A stretch of DNA of 9,677 nt from Deltaproteobacteria bacterium (GTDB lineage: Bacteria; Desulfobacterota; Syntrophia; Syntrophales; UBA2210). The translations under genes were made by a program, and so were the position numbers. Of the stretch, positions 1-6,800 are shown one piece after another. Location of the stretch: assembly GCA_016934695.1 (NCBI GenBank), contig JAFGSH010000188.1, positions 1 to 9,677 of the forward strand, given 5' to 3'. The notes under the pieces are model-generated. The model made no database searches and was not told where the DNA came from. It was given only the letters and a program-made list of their open reading frames with translations. Position 1 is the first letter of the stretch; each line of letters opens with the position of its first letter.

Positions 1-393
1 CGTCAGCTCCGGGACATAGCCGATACCGCAGAAGCGTACCTCCTCCACGCCGAACCGGGCCAATTCCTCCATGTTCTTCCTGCTGTAATCCCACACCTCG
101 TAGGAACGGAGCAGGTCGATGTACCTCGGGGTCATCCATGGCGAGGAGGGCTGAATCTGCTCGAGGTTGTACATGACGGCCCCTTCCGGAATGCGAAGGG
201 CTCCCAGATGGGGAATCAGGTTGCACCCCAGGACGATCGGACGACCTTCGATCTCGTCCACAGCGCGGACGGCGGGTGCCTCGTACCCCAGTTCGCGGAA
301 GGCACACTGCAGACCGAGGGCGATCTCATCGAAGGCATGGCTGTGGTTATATCCCGGGGGGCTGACCACCCATATGCAGTATTGTTCAGCCAT
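1..393 (-). CDS. Glycosyltransferase-like protein, N-terminal part (cut by left edge)
   Basis: The reading frame is open from an ATG at 393 to the left edge and gives the first 131 residues; the C-terminal part is outside the window. The N-terminus reads MAEQYCIWVVSPPGYNHSHA, a beta strand followed by an SPPGY-x-HS-x-AF turn. Further on come a VLGCNLIPHLG segment, MYNLEQI and YEVWDYSRKN. This looks like the first Rossmann half of a GT-B-type glycosyltransferase or a related glycan-modifying protein found in polysaccharide and flagellin-glycosylation loci. That assignment is pattern recognition, not a domain hit. No signal peptide or membrane segment is visible, so it should be cytoplasmic. 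The start lies one base after the stop of the upstream glycosyltransferase, with a GGCGGA-type ribosome site about 6 nt before it. The two genes are therefore almost certainly co-transcribed and probably act on the same glycan. The exact reaction cannot be told. Confidence 0.6.
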   Translation of the reverse strand, partial: MAEQYCIWVVSPPGYNHSHAFDEIALGLQCAFRELGYEAPAVRAVDEIEGRPIVLGCNLIPHLGALRIPEGAVMYNLEQIQPSSPWMTPRYIDLLRSYEVWDYSRKNMEELARFGVEEVRFCGIGYVPELT

Positions 394-394
394 C

Positions 395-1657
395 CTAAGT
401 CCGCCTCGTTTCTGGAGACATCATTTCCGTCCGGTTTCCTGGAGAAGCAGCCGCTCGGGCATCTCCCGTCCGGCGGTGCATGCTTGCCTCGAGAGCCGCC
501 AGCACATCGCCCGCATCGATCGCCTCGAAGCAGGGGCTGATTGCATCGGGCGAATACCCCACCTCGGCACACCCCCGGTGCGTCTCCAGGCAGGGCCCGT
601 CGCATACCTTTCCCCGGAAACCGGCCCTCACCGGCACAACGGATGGGTAGTCGGCGACGTGGGTCTCCGGCGGAAAGGGTCCGAAGAGCGCAACCCCGGG
701 GATCCCCATGGCGCCCGCGGCATGAACGATACCCGTATCCACGGAGACGAAGGCGTCGACCAGCGACAGGGCCGCGACCGTGTCATGGTAATCGTGGATC
801 AGATGGGAGAGGTTCATGATCGGCGCTTCGAAGGCATCGATCTCTTGTTGCATCACCGTTGAAACATCTCCATCCTTCAGTACAACAGCCTGGCAGGTGT
901 CCTGCAGCCTGTCCGCGACCTGAAACAACAAAGACGGCGGAGCGTTCTTGTGAGGGAATCGCGACTTCCAGTTGAGATAGAGCAGCCTTTTGCCTGTCTT
1001 GCGGCGGATCCGCTCGAGGACCGGCCTGACCCTCGAGAGCCGTTCGGGATCGGGGTGTATCTCAGGGGGATCGTTCCCCCCCGATCCGGGACCGAGGTGG
1101 AGGATGTCGAGACAGAGGTCCCGCATGGAGCGCGTGGCCGTCCGCTGGTGGTTGACCGGCAGCAGATTGACCAAGACATCGAAGGAACGCAGCTGCGCCA
1201 GCGTCAGGATATTGGGAATGATACGCTCAACATACTCCGCATCGGGATAGGGAAAGTTCCTTATCCAGTTGCACCCCAGCGTGATCCGCGGCGGTTCTCC
1301 CGTGGACTCCGCCACCCGGTACAGGGCGCGGATCGCCGGCTGGATGAGGATCAGATCCCCCCACCCGTTCAGCATCAGGATCAAGACCTTCTTGCCGTGC
1401 AGGTCCTGCGTCCCGTCGTAGATCTCCGGTACGGTCAGGCCGTCGGGTATCGGGAGGCTGTCGAAGAGAGAAATCGACGGGATCTCCGTCATGCGGTGCT
1501 GCTGCGCCTGGAGCCGGGAAAGAACAAGGATGTGACCGGCATCGATGCGGCGGGGGGGTGACGGTTCAAGGCATGTCGCACATCCGTCCGTGTTAAACTT
1601 CAACTGGATGGATGAGGTGATAAAGCATATGCCGGGGATTGTCAGATCCATACTCAT
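395..1657 (-). CDS. Glycosyltransferase family 9 (heptosyltransferase-like) protein with N-terminal extension
   Basis: A 420-residue protein if translation starts at the ATG at 1657. That start has GGCGGA and GGAA purine runs upstream. The frame stays open up to a TTG at 1756, but that codon lies inside a candidate sigma-54 promoter, so the longer form is unlikely. The GT9 fold begins near residue 89 with KKVLILMLNGWGDLILIQPA, the family's glycine/aspartate loop (G100-D101). The donor-binding half carries SVDTGIVHAAGAMG (about 305-318) followed by ALFGP. Such enzymes move an ADP- or GDP-activated sugar onto a lipid-linked or protein-linked glycan at the inner face of the membrane. The C-terminus has four cysteines (C352, C356, C363, C376). 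The first 85 or so residues precede the usual start of the family and include KFNTDGCATC and the stretch PPRRIDAGHILVLSR, probably a small extra domain. The next gene begins one base after the stop. The acceptor is unknown; flagellin or O-antigen glycan is a guess from context. Confidence 0.85.
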   Translation of the reverse strand: MSMDLTIPGICFITSSIQLKFNTDGCATCLEPSPPRRIDAGHILVLSRLQAQQHRMTEIPSISLFDSLPIPDGLTVPEIYDGTQDLHGKKVLILMLNGWGDLILIQPAIRALYRVAESTGEPPRITLGCNWIRNFPYPDAEYVERIIPNILTLAQLRSFDVLVNLLPVNHQRTATRSMRDLCLDILHLGPGSGGNDPPEIHPDPERLSRVRPVLERIRRKTGKRLLYLNWKSRFPHKNAPPSLLFQVADRLQDTCQAVVLKDGDVSTVMQQEIDAFEAPIMNLSHLIHDYHDTVAALSLVDAFVSVDTGIVHAAGAMGIPGVALFGPFPPETHVADYPSVVPVRAGFRGKVCDGPCLETHRGCAEVGYSPDAISPCFEAIDAGDVLAALEASMHRRTGDARAAASPGNRTEMMSPETRRT

Positions 1658-1751
1658 GTAACTATTTCCATTCCGCCTTTTTCCAGGCGATTGGTCCTTC
1701 GGAGACACCTGTCCCCTTCCGGACAACGCCATCCGATATGACTCGAGAAAC

Positions 1752-1767
1752 AGCAACTTGTATGCCG
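1752..1767 (-). promoter_or_regulatory. Candidate sigma-54 (RpoN) promoter for the glycosyltransferase genes
   Basis: Read on the minus strand the site is CGGCATACAAGTTGCT. It has GG and GC exactly 10 bases apart and a perfect TTGCT -12 element. The -24 half keeps GGCA of the TGGCACG consensus. Nine of the twelve defined consensus positions match. The predicted transcript start is near 1741, giving a leader of about 84 nt before the ATG at 1657. It needs an enhancer-binding activator, and I did not identify a binding site for one. Confidence 0.4.
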
Positions 1768-1910
1768 GGGGAGATATTTTCTCCTGTTTCTTTTTTGGAA
1801 GTGCTCTAACTGTCCGGAGAAAGGTTGATTTTAGAAGCTTGCGGCGATGGGGGAGGCATCCGCACGGCCGCGCGGGGAAGGATGAGGGGTGGATTGATCC
1901 GTCATATCAT

Positions 1911-1925
1911 TGACAATACCTGTCA
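1911..1925. repeat. Inverted repeat TGACA-N5-TGTCA
   Basis: Perfect 5-base arms (1911-1915 and 1921-1925) around ATACC. Flanking CATTG (1908-1912, sharing two bases with the left arm) and CAATG form a partial outer symmetry. The element lies about 50 bases past the stop of the small minus-strand gene and about 250 bases upstream of the glycosyltransferase start. It could be an operator for a dimeric regulator or a small RNA hairpin. With short arms, chance is a real alternative. Confidence 0.3.
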
Positions 1926-1975
1926 GACAATGGCTCGTCGCTCATGCGGACACATTACCTCGGGGAAGAACCTGT

Positions 1976-2428
1976 CTAGAGATAGTCGCCCCTGTTGAAC
2001 TTGATGGCTTCAACCGTCGCGGTAACGACTGCCCTGTTAAGGATATCTTTCAGTTTGTCCCCGTCGGGAAGTGAATCCAGGAGGGACACGATCTTCGCTG
2101 TCTCGTCCTCCATGCTGGACACGAGAGGGGAGAAATCCTTCAGGGTCGAACCGGGATCACCCAATTTGTTGCGGTAGTCTTCAAGGAGATCGAGGAACCT
2201 CTCTACCCGTCCTATGCCTTGCGCCATATCGACACCCTGAATCTGATCAAAGGGGATGGTCGGGATGTTCTGTACGGGCGGCAGTGTCATGGTGCCTTCC
2301 TCCGGCTTCGATGATGTCGTGATCGTCTGTTCGAGGATGTCGCGGAATCCGTTCCCCGCGGTCCCCTGGTTCGCACCGGTCTTCTGCTGTTCGGTATTTG
2401 CTGAAATATTGTACGGCAGTATCTTCAT
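1976..2428 (-). CDS. Small conserved-looking protein, probably flagellum-associated, function unknown
   Basis: A 150-residue soluble protein with no signal peptide or membrane segment. The start ATG at 2428 is preceded by a strong ribosome site, AAAGGATGAGG. The first 65 or so residues look disordered (Gln, Thr, Asn, Pro rich; for example GANQGTAG and MTLPPVQNIPTIP). The second half is predicted helical: RVERFLDLLEDYRNKLGDP, then a Leu- and acid-rich helix up to SLLDSLPDGDKLKDILNR, ending in TATVEAIKFNRGDYL. I recognise the C-terminal pattern (helix, SLPDGD, EAIKFNRGDYL) as typical of short uncharacterised proteins of Desulfobacterota but cannot name a family. The flagellar link rests mainly on the FliA-type promoter about 70 bases upstream and on the divergent transglycosylase gene. 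A flagellar chaperone, export substrate or rod/filament accessory are all possible. I do not assign a function. Confidence 0.8.
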   Translation of the reverse strand: MKILPYNISANTEQQKTGANQGTAGNGFRDILEQTITTSSKPEEGTMTLPPVQNIPTIPFDQIQGVDMAQGIGRVERFLDLLEDYRNKLGDPGSTLKDFSPLVSSMEDETAKIVSLLDSLPDGDKLKDILNRAVVTATVEAIKFNRGDYL

Positions 2429-2498
2429 ATCGCCTCATCCTTTCTGTGATCTCGTCTTCTTCTCTCTCCCATCCTTAAGTGGGAAAATCTTTACATAC

Positions 2499-2525
2499 CT
2501 ATCGGCAAAGAATGCATCTTTTTGA
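2499..2525 (-). promoter_or_regulatory. Sigma-28 (FliA) promoter for the small flagellum-associated gene
   Basis: On the minus strand, TCAA (2522-2525) and GCCGATAG (2499-2506) are separated by exactly 15 bases. The FliA consensus is TAAA, 15 bases, GCCGATAA. Each element has one mismatch, and the spacing is ideal. The transcript would start close to 2490 and give a leader of about 60 nt to the ATG at 2428. This is the clearest regulatory signal in the window and the main reason to place the downstream gene in the late flagellar class. Confidence 0.75.
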
Positions 2526-2560
2526 GAACCATCTCACCTATCTCTTCTCTGCGTCTCACG

Positions 2561-2576
2561 ATCAATCTCCATGCCC
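2561..2576 (-). promoter_or_regulatory. Weak candidate sigma-54 promoter upstream of the sigma-28 site
   Basis: The minus-strand sequence GGGCATGGAGATTGAT aligns with TGGCACG-N4-TTGCW. It keeps GGCA, the G of the -24 box and TTG, but the critical -12 GC is GA. It sits about 40 bases upstream of the sigma-28 site, so a tandem sigma-54/sigma-28 arrangement is possible. The altered -12 dinucleotide makes this doubtful. Confidence 0.2.
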
Positions 2577-2627
2577 GGCAGAGGCAGCCCCCGCCGGCAA
2601 TGTTTTACATCATACTGATAATACTGC

Positions 2628-2656
2628 ATTATATCATAACCTCCCCCGCCTGTCCC
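2628..2656 (-). promoter_or_regulatory. Candidate housekeeping (sigma-70) promoter with extended -10
   Basis: The minus strand carries a perfect -10, TATAAT (2628-2633), preceded by TGA, which makes an extended -10 (TG-N-TATAAT). A GGGACA -35 half (2651-2656, four of six consensus bases) lies 17 bases upstream. It lies in the AT-rich island of the divergent region and would give a leader of nearly 200 nt to the small gene. Confidence 0.4.
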
Positions 2657-2788
2657 GCCGTGCTCGAACGGCGGCCGGATGCGGCACCGGCATACCTGCC
2701 GTGCATCTCCGAGGGGTTTTGCGGTATGAAAAGCATAGAGCGTGCCATGATCACCGCCGGGCGCTGTGCACGGGAAAATTTCATCGGC

Positions 2789-2804
2789 TGGCACACTATT
2801 TGAT
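2789..2804 (+). promoter_or_regulatory. Candidate sigma-54 promoter for the lytic transglycosylase
   Basis: TGGCACACTATTTGAT matches the -24 box TGGCAC exactly and has TTG at the right distance, with GG and GA separated by 10 bases. The -12 GC is GA, which normally weakens the promoter. The position is good: transcription would start near 2815, about 34 nt before the ATG at 2849. RpoN control would suit an early or middle flagellar gene. Confidence 0.35.
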
Positions 2805-2836
2805 AGGTTCAGGGGACGGTACGAATGTTTTTCTCA

Positions 2837-2844
2837 CGGGAGGT
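2837..2844 (+). promoter_or_regulatory. Ribosome binding site deciding the transglycosylase start
   Basis: CGGGAGGT lies a few bases before the ATG at 2849. The earlier in-frame ATG at 2825 has no comparable site, and its extra residues MFFSREVA are encoded by the ribosome site itself. The start at 2849 is therefore preferred. Confidence 0.8.
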
Positions 2845-2848
2845 CGCC

Positions 2849-3553
2849 ATGAAAATCCCCTCCGGAGCCGGCACACTGCTGTTCCGGTATGATCCGACCG
2901 CCTCCGGCGGATATTCGGGAAATAGCTTTGATACGATCCTGAATGATATCGTCCGTGAGGATGCGGCGGTCCTGGGTAAGGGTGCGCTTGAAGCCATGAT
3001 CAGGGTCATCGAAGACCAGATCCGGGACCATTACCTCCACTCGATCGGGACAAGCATCGGGAGGTGGATCTATCCGGGGTCATGCGGGACGGAATTCCGA
3101 TACGTGCACGACCTCGTACCGTCAATAAACCGACACCCGCAGGAACAGGGAGGGGAACCCGCGGCGGGCTCGGATTCGATAAACCGTATTATCGAACGTT
3201 CTTCCGAGGAACACGGGGTCGATGCCGATCTGATACGGGCGGTCATCCGGACCGAGAGCGATTTCGATCCTCAGGCCACATCGCCCAAGGGGGCTATGGG
3301 ACTCATGCAGCTCATGCCTGAAACGGCGAAGGATCTCGGCGTCGATGATCCCTACGATCCCGCCCAGAATGTGATGGGGGGCACGCGGTACCTGAAGATG
3401 CTCCTGGACCGGTACGACGGCAACACGAACGTCGCCCTGGCGGCCTATAACTGGGGCATGGGGAATGTGGAGAGGAATCCCGGCCGGCTGCCCGACGAAA
3501 CGAAGACCTATATCGCCCGGGTTACCCGACACCGCGATCAGGAGACGGTGTAA
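2849..3553 (+). CDS. Lytic transglycosylase (SLT domain), leaderless, probably flagellum-linked
   Basis: A 234-residue protein starting MKIPSGAGTLLF. The C-terminal half is a family-1 (Slt/MltE-type) lytic transglycosylase domain from about residue 110. The motif RTESDFDPQATSPKGAMGLM holds the catalytic Glu (E136) and the GAMGLMQLMPETA substrate loop, and ALAAYNWGMGNV is the conserved AYN-x-G motif. Such enzymes cleave the MurNAc-GlcNAc bond of peptidoglycan without water, forming a 1,6-anhydro end. The N-terminal 100 residues are not a known rod-binding FlgJ domain by eye; they contain a helix, FDTILNDIVREDAAVLGKGA, and a second amphipathic helix. There is no signal peptide or lipobox. Export would therefore need another route, for example the flagellar type III apparatus as for FlgJ. 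The divergent neighbour has a FliA promoter, so a role in opening the wall for the flagellar rod is likely, but not proven. Confidence 0.88.
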   Translation: MKIPSGAGTLLFRYDPTASGGYSGNSFDTILNDIVREDAAVLGKGALEAMIRVIEDQIRDHYLHSIGTSIGRWIYPGSCGTEFRYVHDLVPSINRHPQEQGGEPAAGSDSINRIIERSSEEHGVDADLIRAVIRTESDFDPQATSPKGAMGLMQLMPETAKDLGVDDPYDPAQNVMGGTRYLKMLLDRYDGNTNVALAAYNWGMGNVERNPGRLPDETKTYIARVTRHRDQETV

Positions 3554-3807
3554 CCGGGAATCATGCATCCCTCCTCCCTCCACGAGGGCGGCCTGGCACT
3601 CCGGTTGCAGACCATGTACGCGATCGATCATGTATCTTCCGACAGCACCACGGGAACCCCGGTGACCTCGCCGTAAAATTTCTTTCATACCTGTTGACTG
3701 CTCCGCTCCACTCATATATGTTCACGAGCACGGGTATGCCCGCCGCGGACCGTGAAGAAACGGCGGGGTCCCGGCCAATCCGCAAGACAAAAGGAACAAG
3801 ATACGCA
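3554..3807. other. Leader region between the transglycosylase and the first histidine kinase
   Basis: I see no gene in these 254 bases. A hairpin (arms CACC 3646-3649 / GGTG 3661-3664 and GGG 3652-3654 / CCC 3658-3660, with a 2-base bulge) lies about 90 bases past the transglycosylase stop, but no T-run follows it directly. It is at best a weak terminator. The kinase promoter candidate is downstream of it, so the kinase is probably transcribed separately. Confidence 0.45.
3694..3722 (+). promoter_or_regulatory. Candidate sigma-70 promoter of the first hybrid histidine kinase
   Basis: TTGACT (3694-3699, five of six -35 bases) and TATGTT (3717-3722, four of six -10 bases) are separated by 17 bases. 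The predicted transcript start is near 3729, about 80 nt before the ATG at 3808. The site supports the start at 3808 over the TTG at 3694, which would lie inside the -35 box. Confidence 0.4.
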
Positions 3808-6800
3808 ATGAAGGCAAACGGCATCCTCATCGTGGACGATGATCCCAAGGTCAGGAAGATCCTCTCCGACATTCTCACCCGCGGCGGGTACGAACCCGTG
3901 AAGGCCGCCACCGAAACGGAGGCCCTGGCCGCCTTGCGGCGGGAGAAACCCGGTATCGCCGTCGCATTGATCGACCTCCGGCTCGACGACGTGTCCGGTC
4001 TCGAGGTGATGAAGAAGATCAAGGAGATCTCACCCGATACGGAGTGCATCATCCTCACCGGCCACGCCTCACAGGAGACGGCCATCGAGGCCATGAACCT
4101 GGGCGCCTACAGCTATGTCCAGAAGTCGTTCGAGATGGAGTCGCTGCTGCTGACCATCCACCGGGCCCGTGACAAGCGGAACGCCGAACGCGCGCTCCGC
4201 GAATCGGAGGAGAATTACCGTTCCCTGGCATCAACCGCCGATCTGATGTACCTGGTGGACAGGAACTGCCGGTACCTCTTCATGAACGAGGGATACCGGG
4301 CACGGCGCGGCGTTCCGCTCGAAGAGATCATCGGAAAGACCTACGGGGATTTCCACCCGAAGGAAAAAACGAGAGATTTCGCCCTGAAGGTCGCGAAGAT
4401 ATTCGAGACGGGCACGCCGGTCCAGTACGAGAGCGAGGGTAAGGATGACGAGTGGTTCCTCAAGACCCTGAGTCCCGTCAAGGACCAGAAAGGCAGGACG
4501 CGGGCCGTCACCACGGTCTCGAAGGACATCACCGCGCAAAAGAAGGTTGAGAAGGCGCTTCGTGAGAGTGAGGCGCGGTACCGGAGCGTCTTTGAAGGAA
4601 CCAACACCCCCACGCTCATCATCGAAGAGGATACCACCATCTCCATGGTGAACACCGCCTTCGAGAAGATGTTCGGATACTCGAAGGGGGAAGTGGAAGG
4701 CCGGATGTACTGGACGGACTTCGTGACCCCGAGGGACAGTGAACGCCTGAAGACCTACCACGAAAAGAGGAGGATGGGGAGAAGGGGTGTACCGTCTGAA
4801 TATGAGGCCTCTTTCTTCGACAAGGCGGGGAACGTCAGGGAGGCCCTCCTCACGGTGGGCATCATTCCGGGGACACGGAGGAGCGTGTGCTCCCTGATGG
4901 ACATCACCGAAAGCAAGCGTGCCGAGATCGCCTTGCGGGAAAGCGAAGAGAGGTACCGGACCATCCTCGACGCCATCGAGGAAGGGTATTTCGAGTCGGA
5001 CCTGAGCGGGAGGTACACCTTCGTCAACGACGCCATGTGCCGGATCCTCGGGTACAAACGGGACGAGCTCCTCACCATGGACAACCGGGACCACAGCGAT
5101 CCTGAAGGGGCGAAGCGGGTGTATGCGCTCTTCAACGAACTGTATCAGACGGGACAGCCCATCGAGATCGACGACTACGAATTCTACAAGAAGAACCGAA
5201 AGAGAGGGGTCCTCGAGGAGAAGGCGTTCGTGATGCGCGACCCCGAGGGAAGGCCGGTAGGCTTCAAGGGCGTCGTGCGGGACGTGACGGAACGGAAAGA
5301 GGCGGAGCGGGCCCTCAAGGAGAGCGAGGAGCAGTACCGCGCCCTCTTCGATAACAACCCGATCGAAACGATCATCGTGGATCGCGAGGCGAGAGTAACG
5401 GGATACAACCTCGCGAAAAAGATGTCCGGCGGCAGGCTCCCCACTATCGGCCAGGATGTCATGTACAAGGACTACGCCGCGAAGCACACGACCGATATGC
5501 TGAAGGAGCTGAGGGAATGTATCAGCTCGGGGATATCGAAGGAGTTTCTCGAGCAGGAATACAGGGACAGGCTGCTCGACATCAAGATCGCTCCCTTCTC
5601 AGAGGGAGCCATCATCACGACGATCGATGCCACCAGCCGGAAACAGGCGGAGGTGCAGCAGAAGAACCTCGAATCCCAGCTCCAGCAGGCGCAGAAGATG
5701 AAGGCCATCGGTACGCTGGCCGGCGGCCTCGCCCACGACTTCAACAATCTGCTCATGGGGATCCAGGGGAATGCCTCTCTCCTCCTTCTCGATATGGACT
5801 CCACGCACCCCTATTACGAAAAGCTGAGGAATATCGAGCAGTACGTCCGGGACGGGGCCGAGCTCACCGGACAGCTTCTCGGTTTCGCCAGGGGGGGGAA
5901 GTACGAGGTCAAACCGACCGACCTCAATAAACTGGTCAAAAAGAGCTCCGGGATGTTCGGCCGCACCAAGAAAGAGATAAAGATATACAAAAAATACCAG
6001 CAGGACATCTGGATGGTGGAAGCGGACCAGGGGCAGATAGAACAGACGCTCCTGAACATCTATGTCAATGCCTGGCAGGCCATGCCCGGCGGCGGCGAGA
6101 TCTATCTCCAGACGGAGAATGTCGTCCTCGACGATCACTACCTGCAACCATACAACTTTGCGCCCGGCAATTACGTGAAGATATCGGTGACGGACACCGG
6201 TACGGGGATGGATGAAGAGACGGTGAAGCGGGTATTCGACCCCTTCTTCACCACGAAAGAGATGGGACGGGGGACCGGTCTCGGGATGGCCTCCGCCTAC
6301 GGCATCATCAAGAATCACAACGGTATCATCACCGTGTACAGTGAAGAGGGGATCGGGACCACCTTCAACATATACCTGCCCGCCCTCGATGCGGCAATCA
6401 GCGACGAAGAACCGGTGACCAAGAAAGAACAGCCGCTGATGGGGCATGAAACGATCCTCCTGGTGGATGACGAGGAGCTGATCATCGATGTCGGTGGAGA
6501 GATCCTGAAATTCCTGGGCTACACGGTACACCTCGCCCGAAGCGGGAAAGAGGCGGTCGAGATCTATAAAGAAAAACGGAAGGAGATCAACCTGGTCATC
6601 CTGGACATGATCATGCCCGACTTGGGGGGTGGGGAGACGTACGACATCCTTAGAAAGATGAACCCCAGGATAAAGGTTCTCCTGTCGAGCGGATACAGCA
6701 TCAACGGCCAGGCACGCGAGATACTGGAAAAGGGTTGTGACGGGTTCATACAGAAGCCGTTCAGCATCGAACAGCTTTCCCAGAAGATACGCGAACTCCT

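Larger units (their letters stand above)
1658..1975. other. Intergenic region with inverted repeats, no gene
   Basis: This 318-base gap lies between two genes of the same strand, and I see no credible coding sequence in it. On the minus strand it holds a candidate sigma-54 promoter (1752-1767). It also holds a TGACA/TGTCA inverted repeat (1911-1925), a GC-rich near-palindrome (1860-1875: CCGCACGGCCGCGCGG) and a distant inverted pair TCCGGACA (1718-1725) / TGTCCGGA (1811-1818). A small hairpin GGAGA-TATTT-TCTCC (1770-1784) is followed on the plus strand by a T-rich run (1785-1796), but no plus-strand gene ends there. None of the hairpins is a textbook terminator for the gene that ends at 1976. 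Confidence 0.6.
2429..2848. other. Divergent promoter region, no gene
   Basis: About 420 bases separate the two divergent start codons. Several short frames cross the region on both strands, but they lack ribosome sites and family-like sequence, so I do not call genes. The region holds one strong sigma-28 site and weaker sigma-70 and sigma-54 candidates on the minus strand, and one sigma-54-like site on the plus strand, each listed separately. An AT-rich island around 2601-2640 stands out from the GC-rich surroundings. Confidence 0.6.

Noticed and set aside
167..862. Plus-strand open frame of 231 codons across the two glycosyltransferase genes
   Set aside because: It crosses the junction of two well-supported minus-strand genes, and its Arg/Pro-rich product looks like a shadow frame.
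1658..1756. 33-residue N-terminal extension of the GT9 gene from a TTG at 1756
   Set aside because: The TTG lies in a sigma-54-like promoter, has no ribosome site, and the extra residues look like translated leader.
1860..1875. GC-rich near-palindrome as a terminator of the small minus-strand gene
   Set aside because: The hairpin is plausible, but no T-run follows in the transcript, and it lies 100 bases past the stop.
2479..2892. Possible plus-strand gene of 137 codons in the divergent region, and an opposing 86-codon frame
   Set aside because: No ribosome site, composition unlike the neighbours, and the region contains the promoters of both flanking genes.
4190..5340. Repeated segments at about 4190, 4550, 4930 and 5310 as a DNA repeat element
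   Set aside because: They encode the recurring ALRESEExYR linker before each PAS domain and are explained by protein domain repetition.
4231..5487. Long minus-strand open frame (418 codons) opposite the first kinase
   Set aside because: It is antisense to a clearly coding multi-PAS region, its protein has no domain pattern, and codon bias of GC-rich genes makes such mirror frames common.
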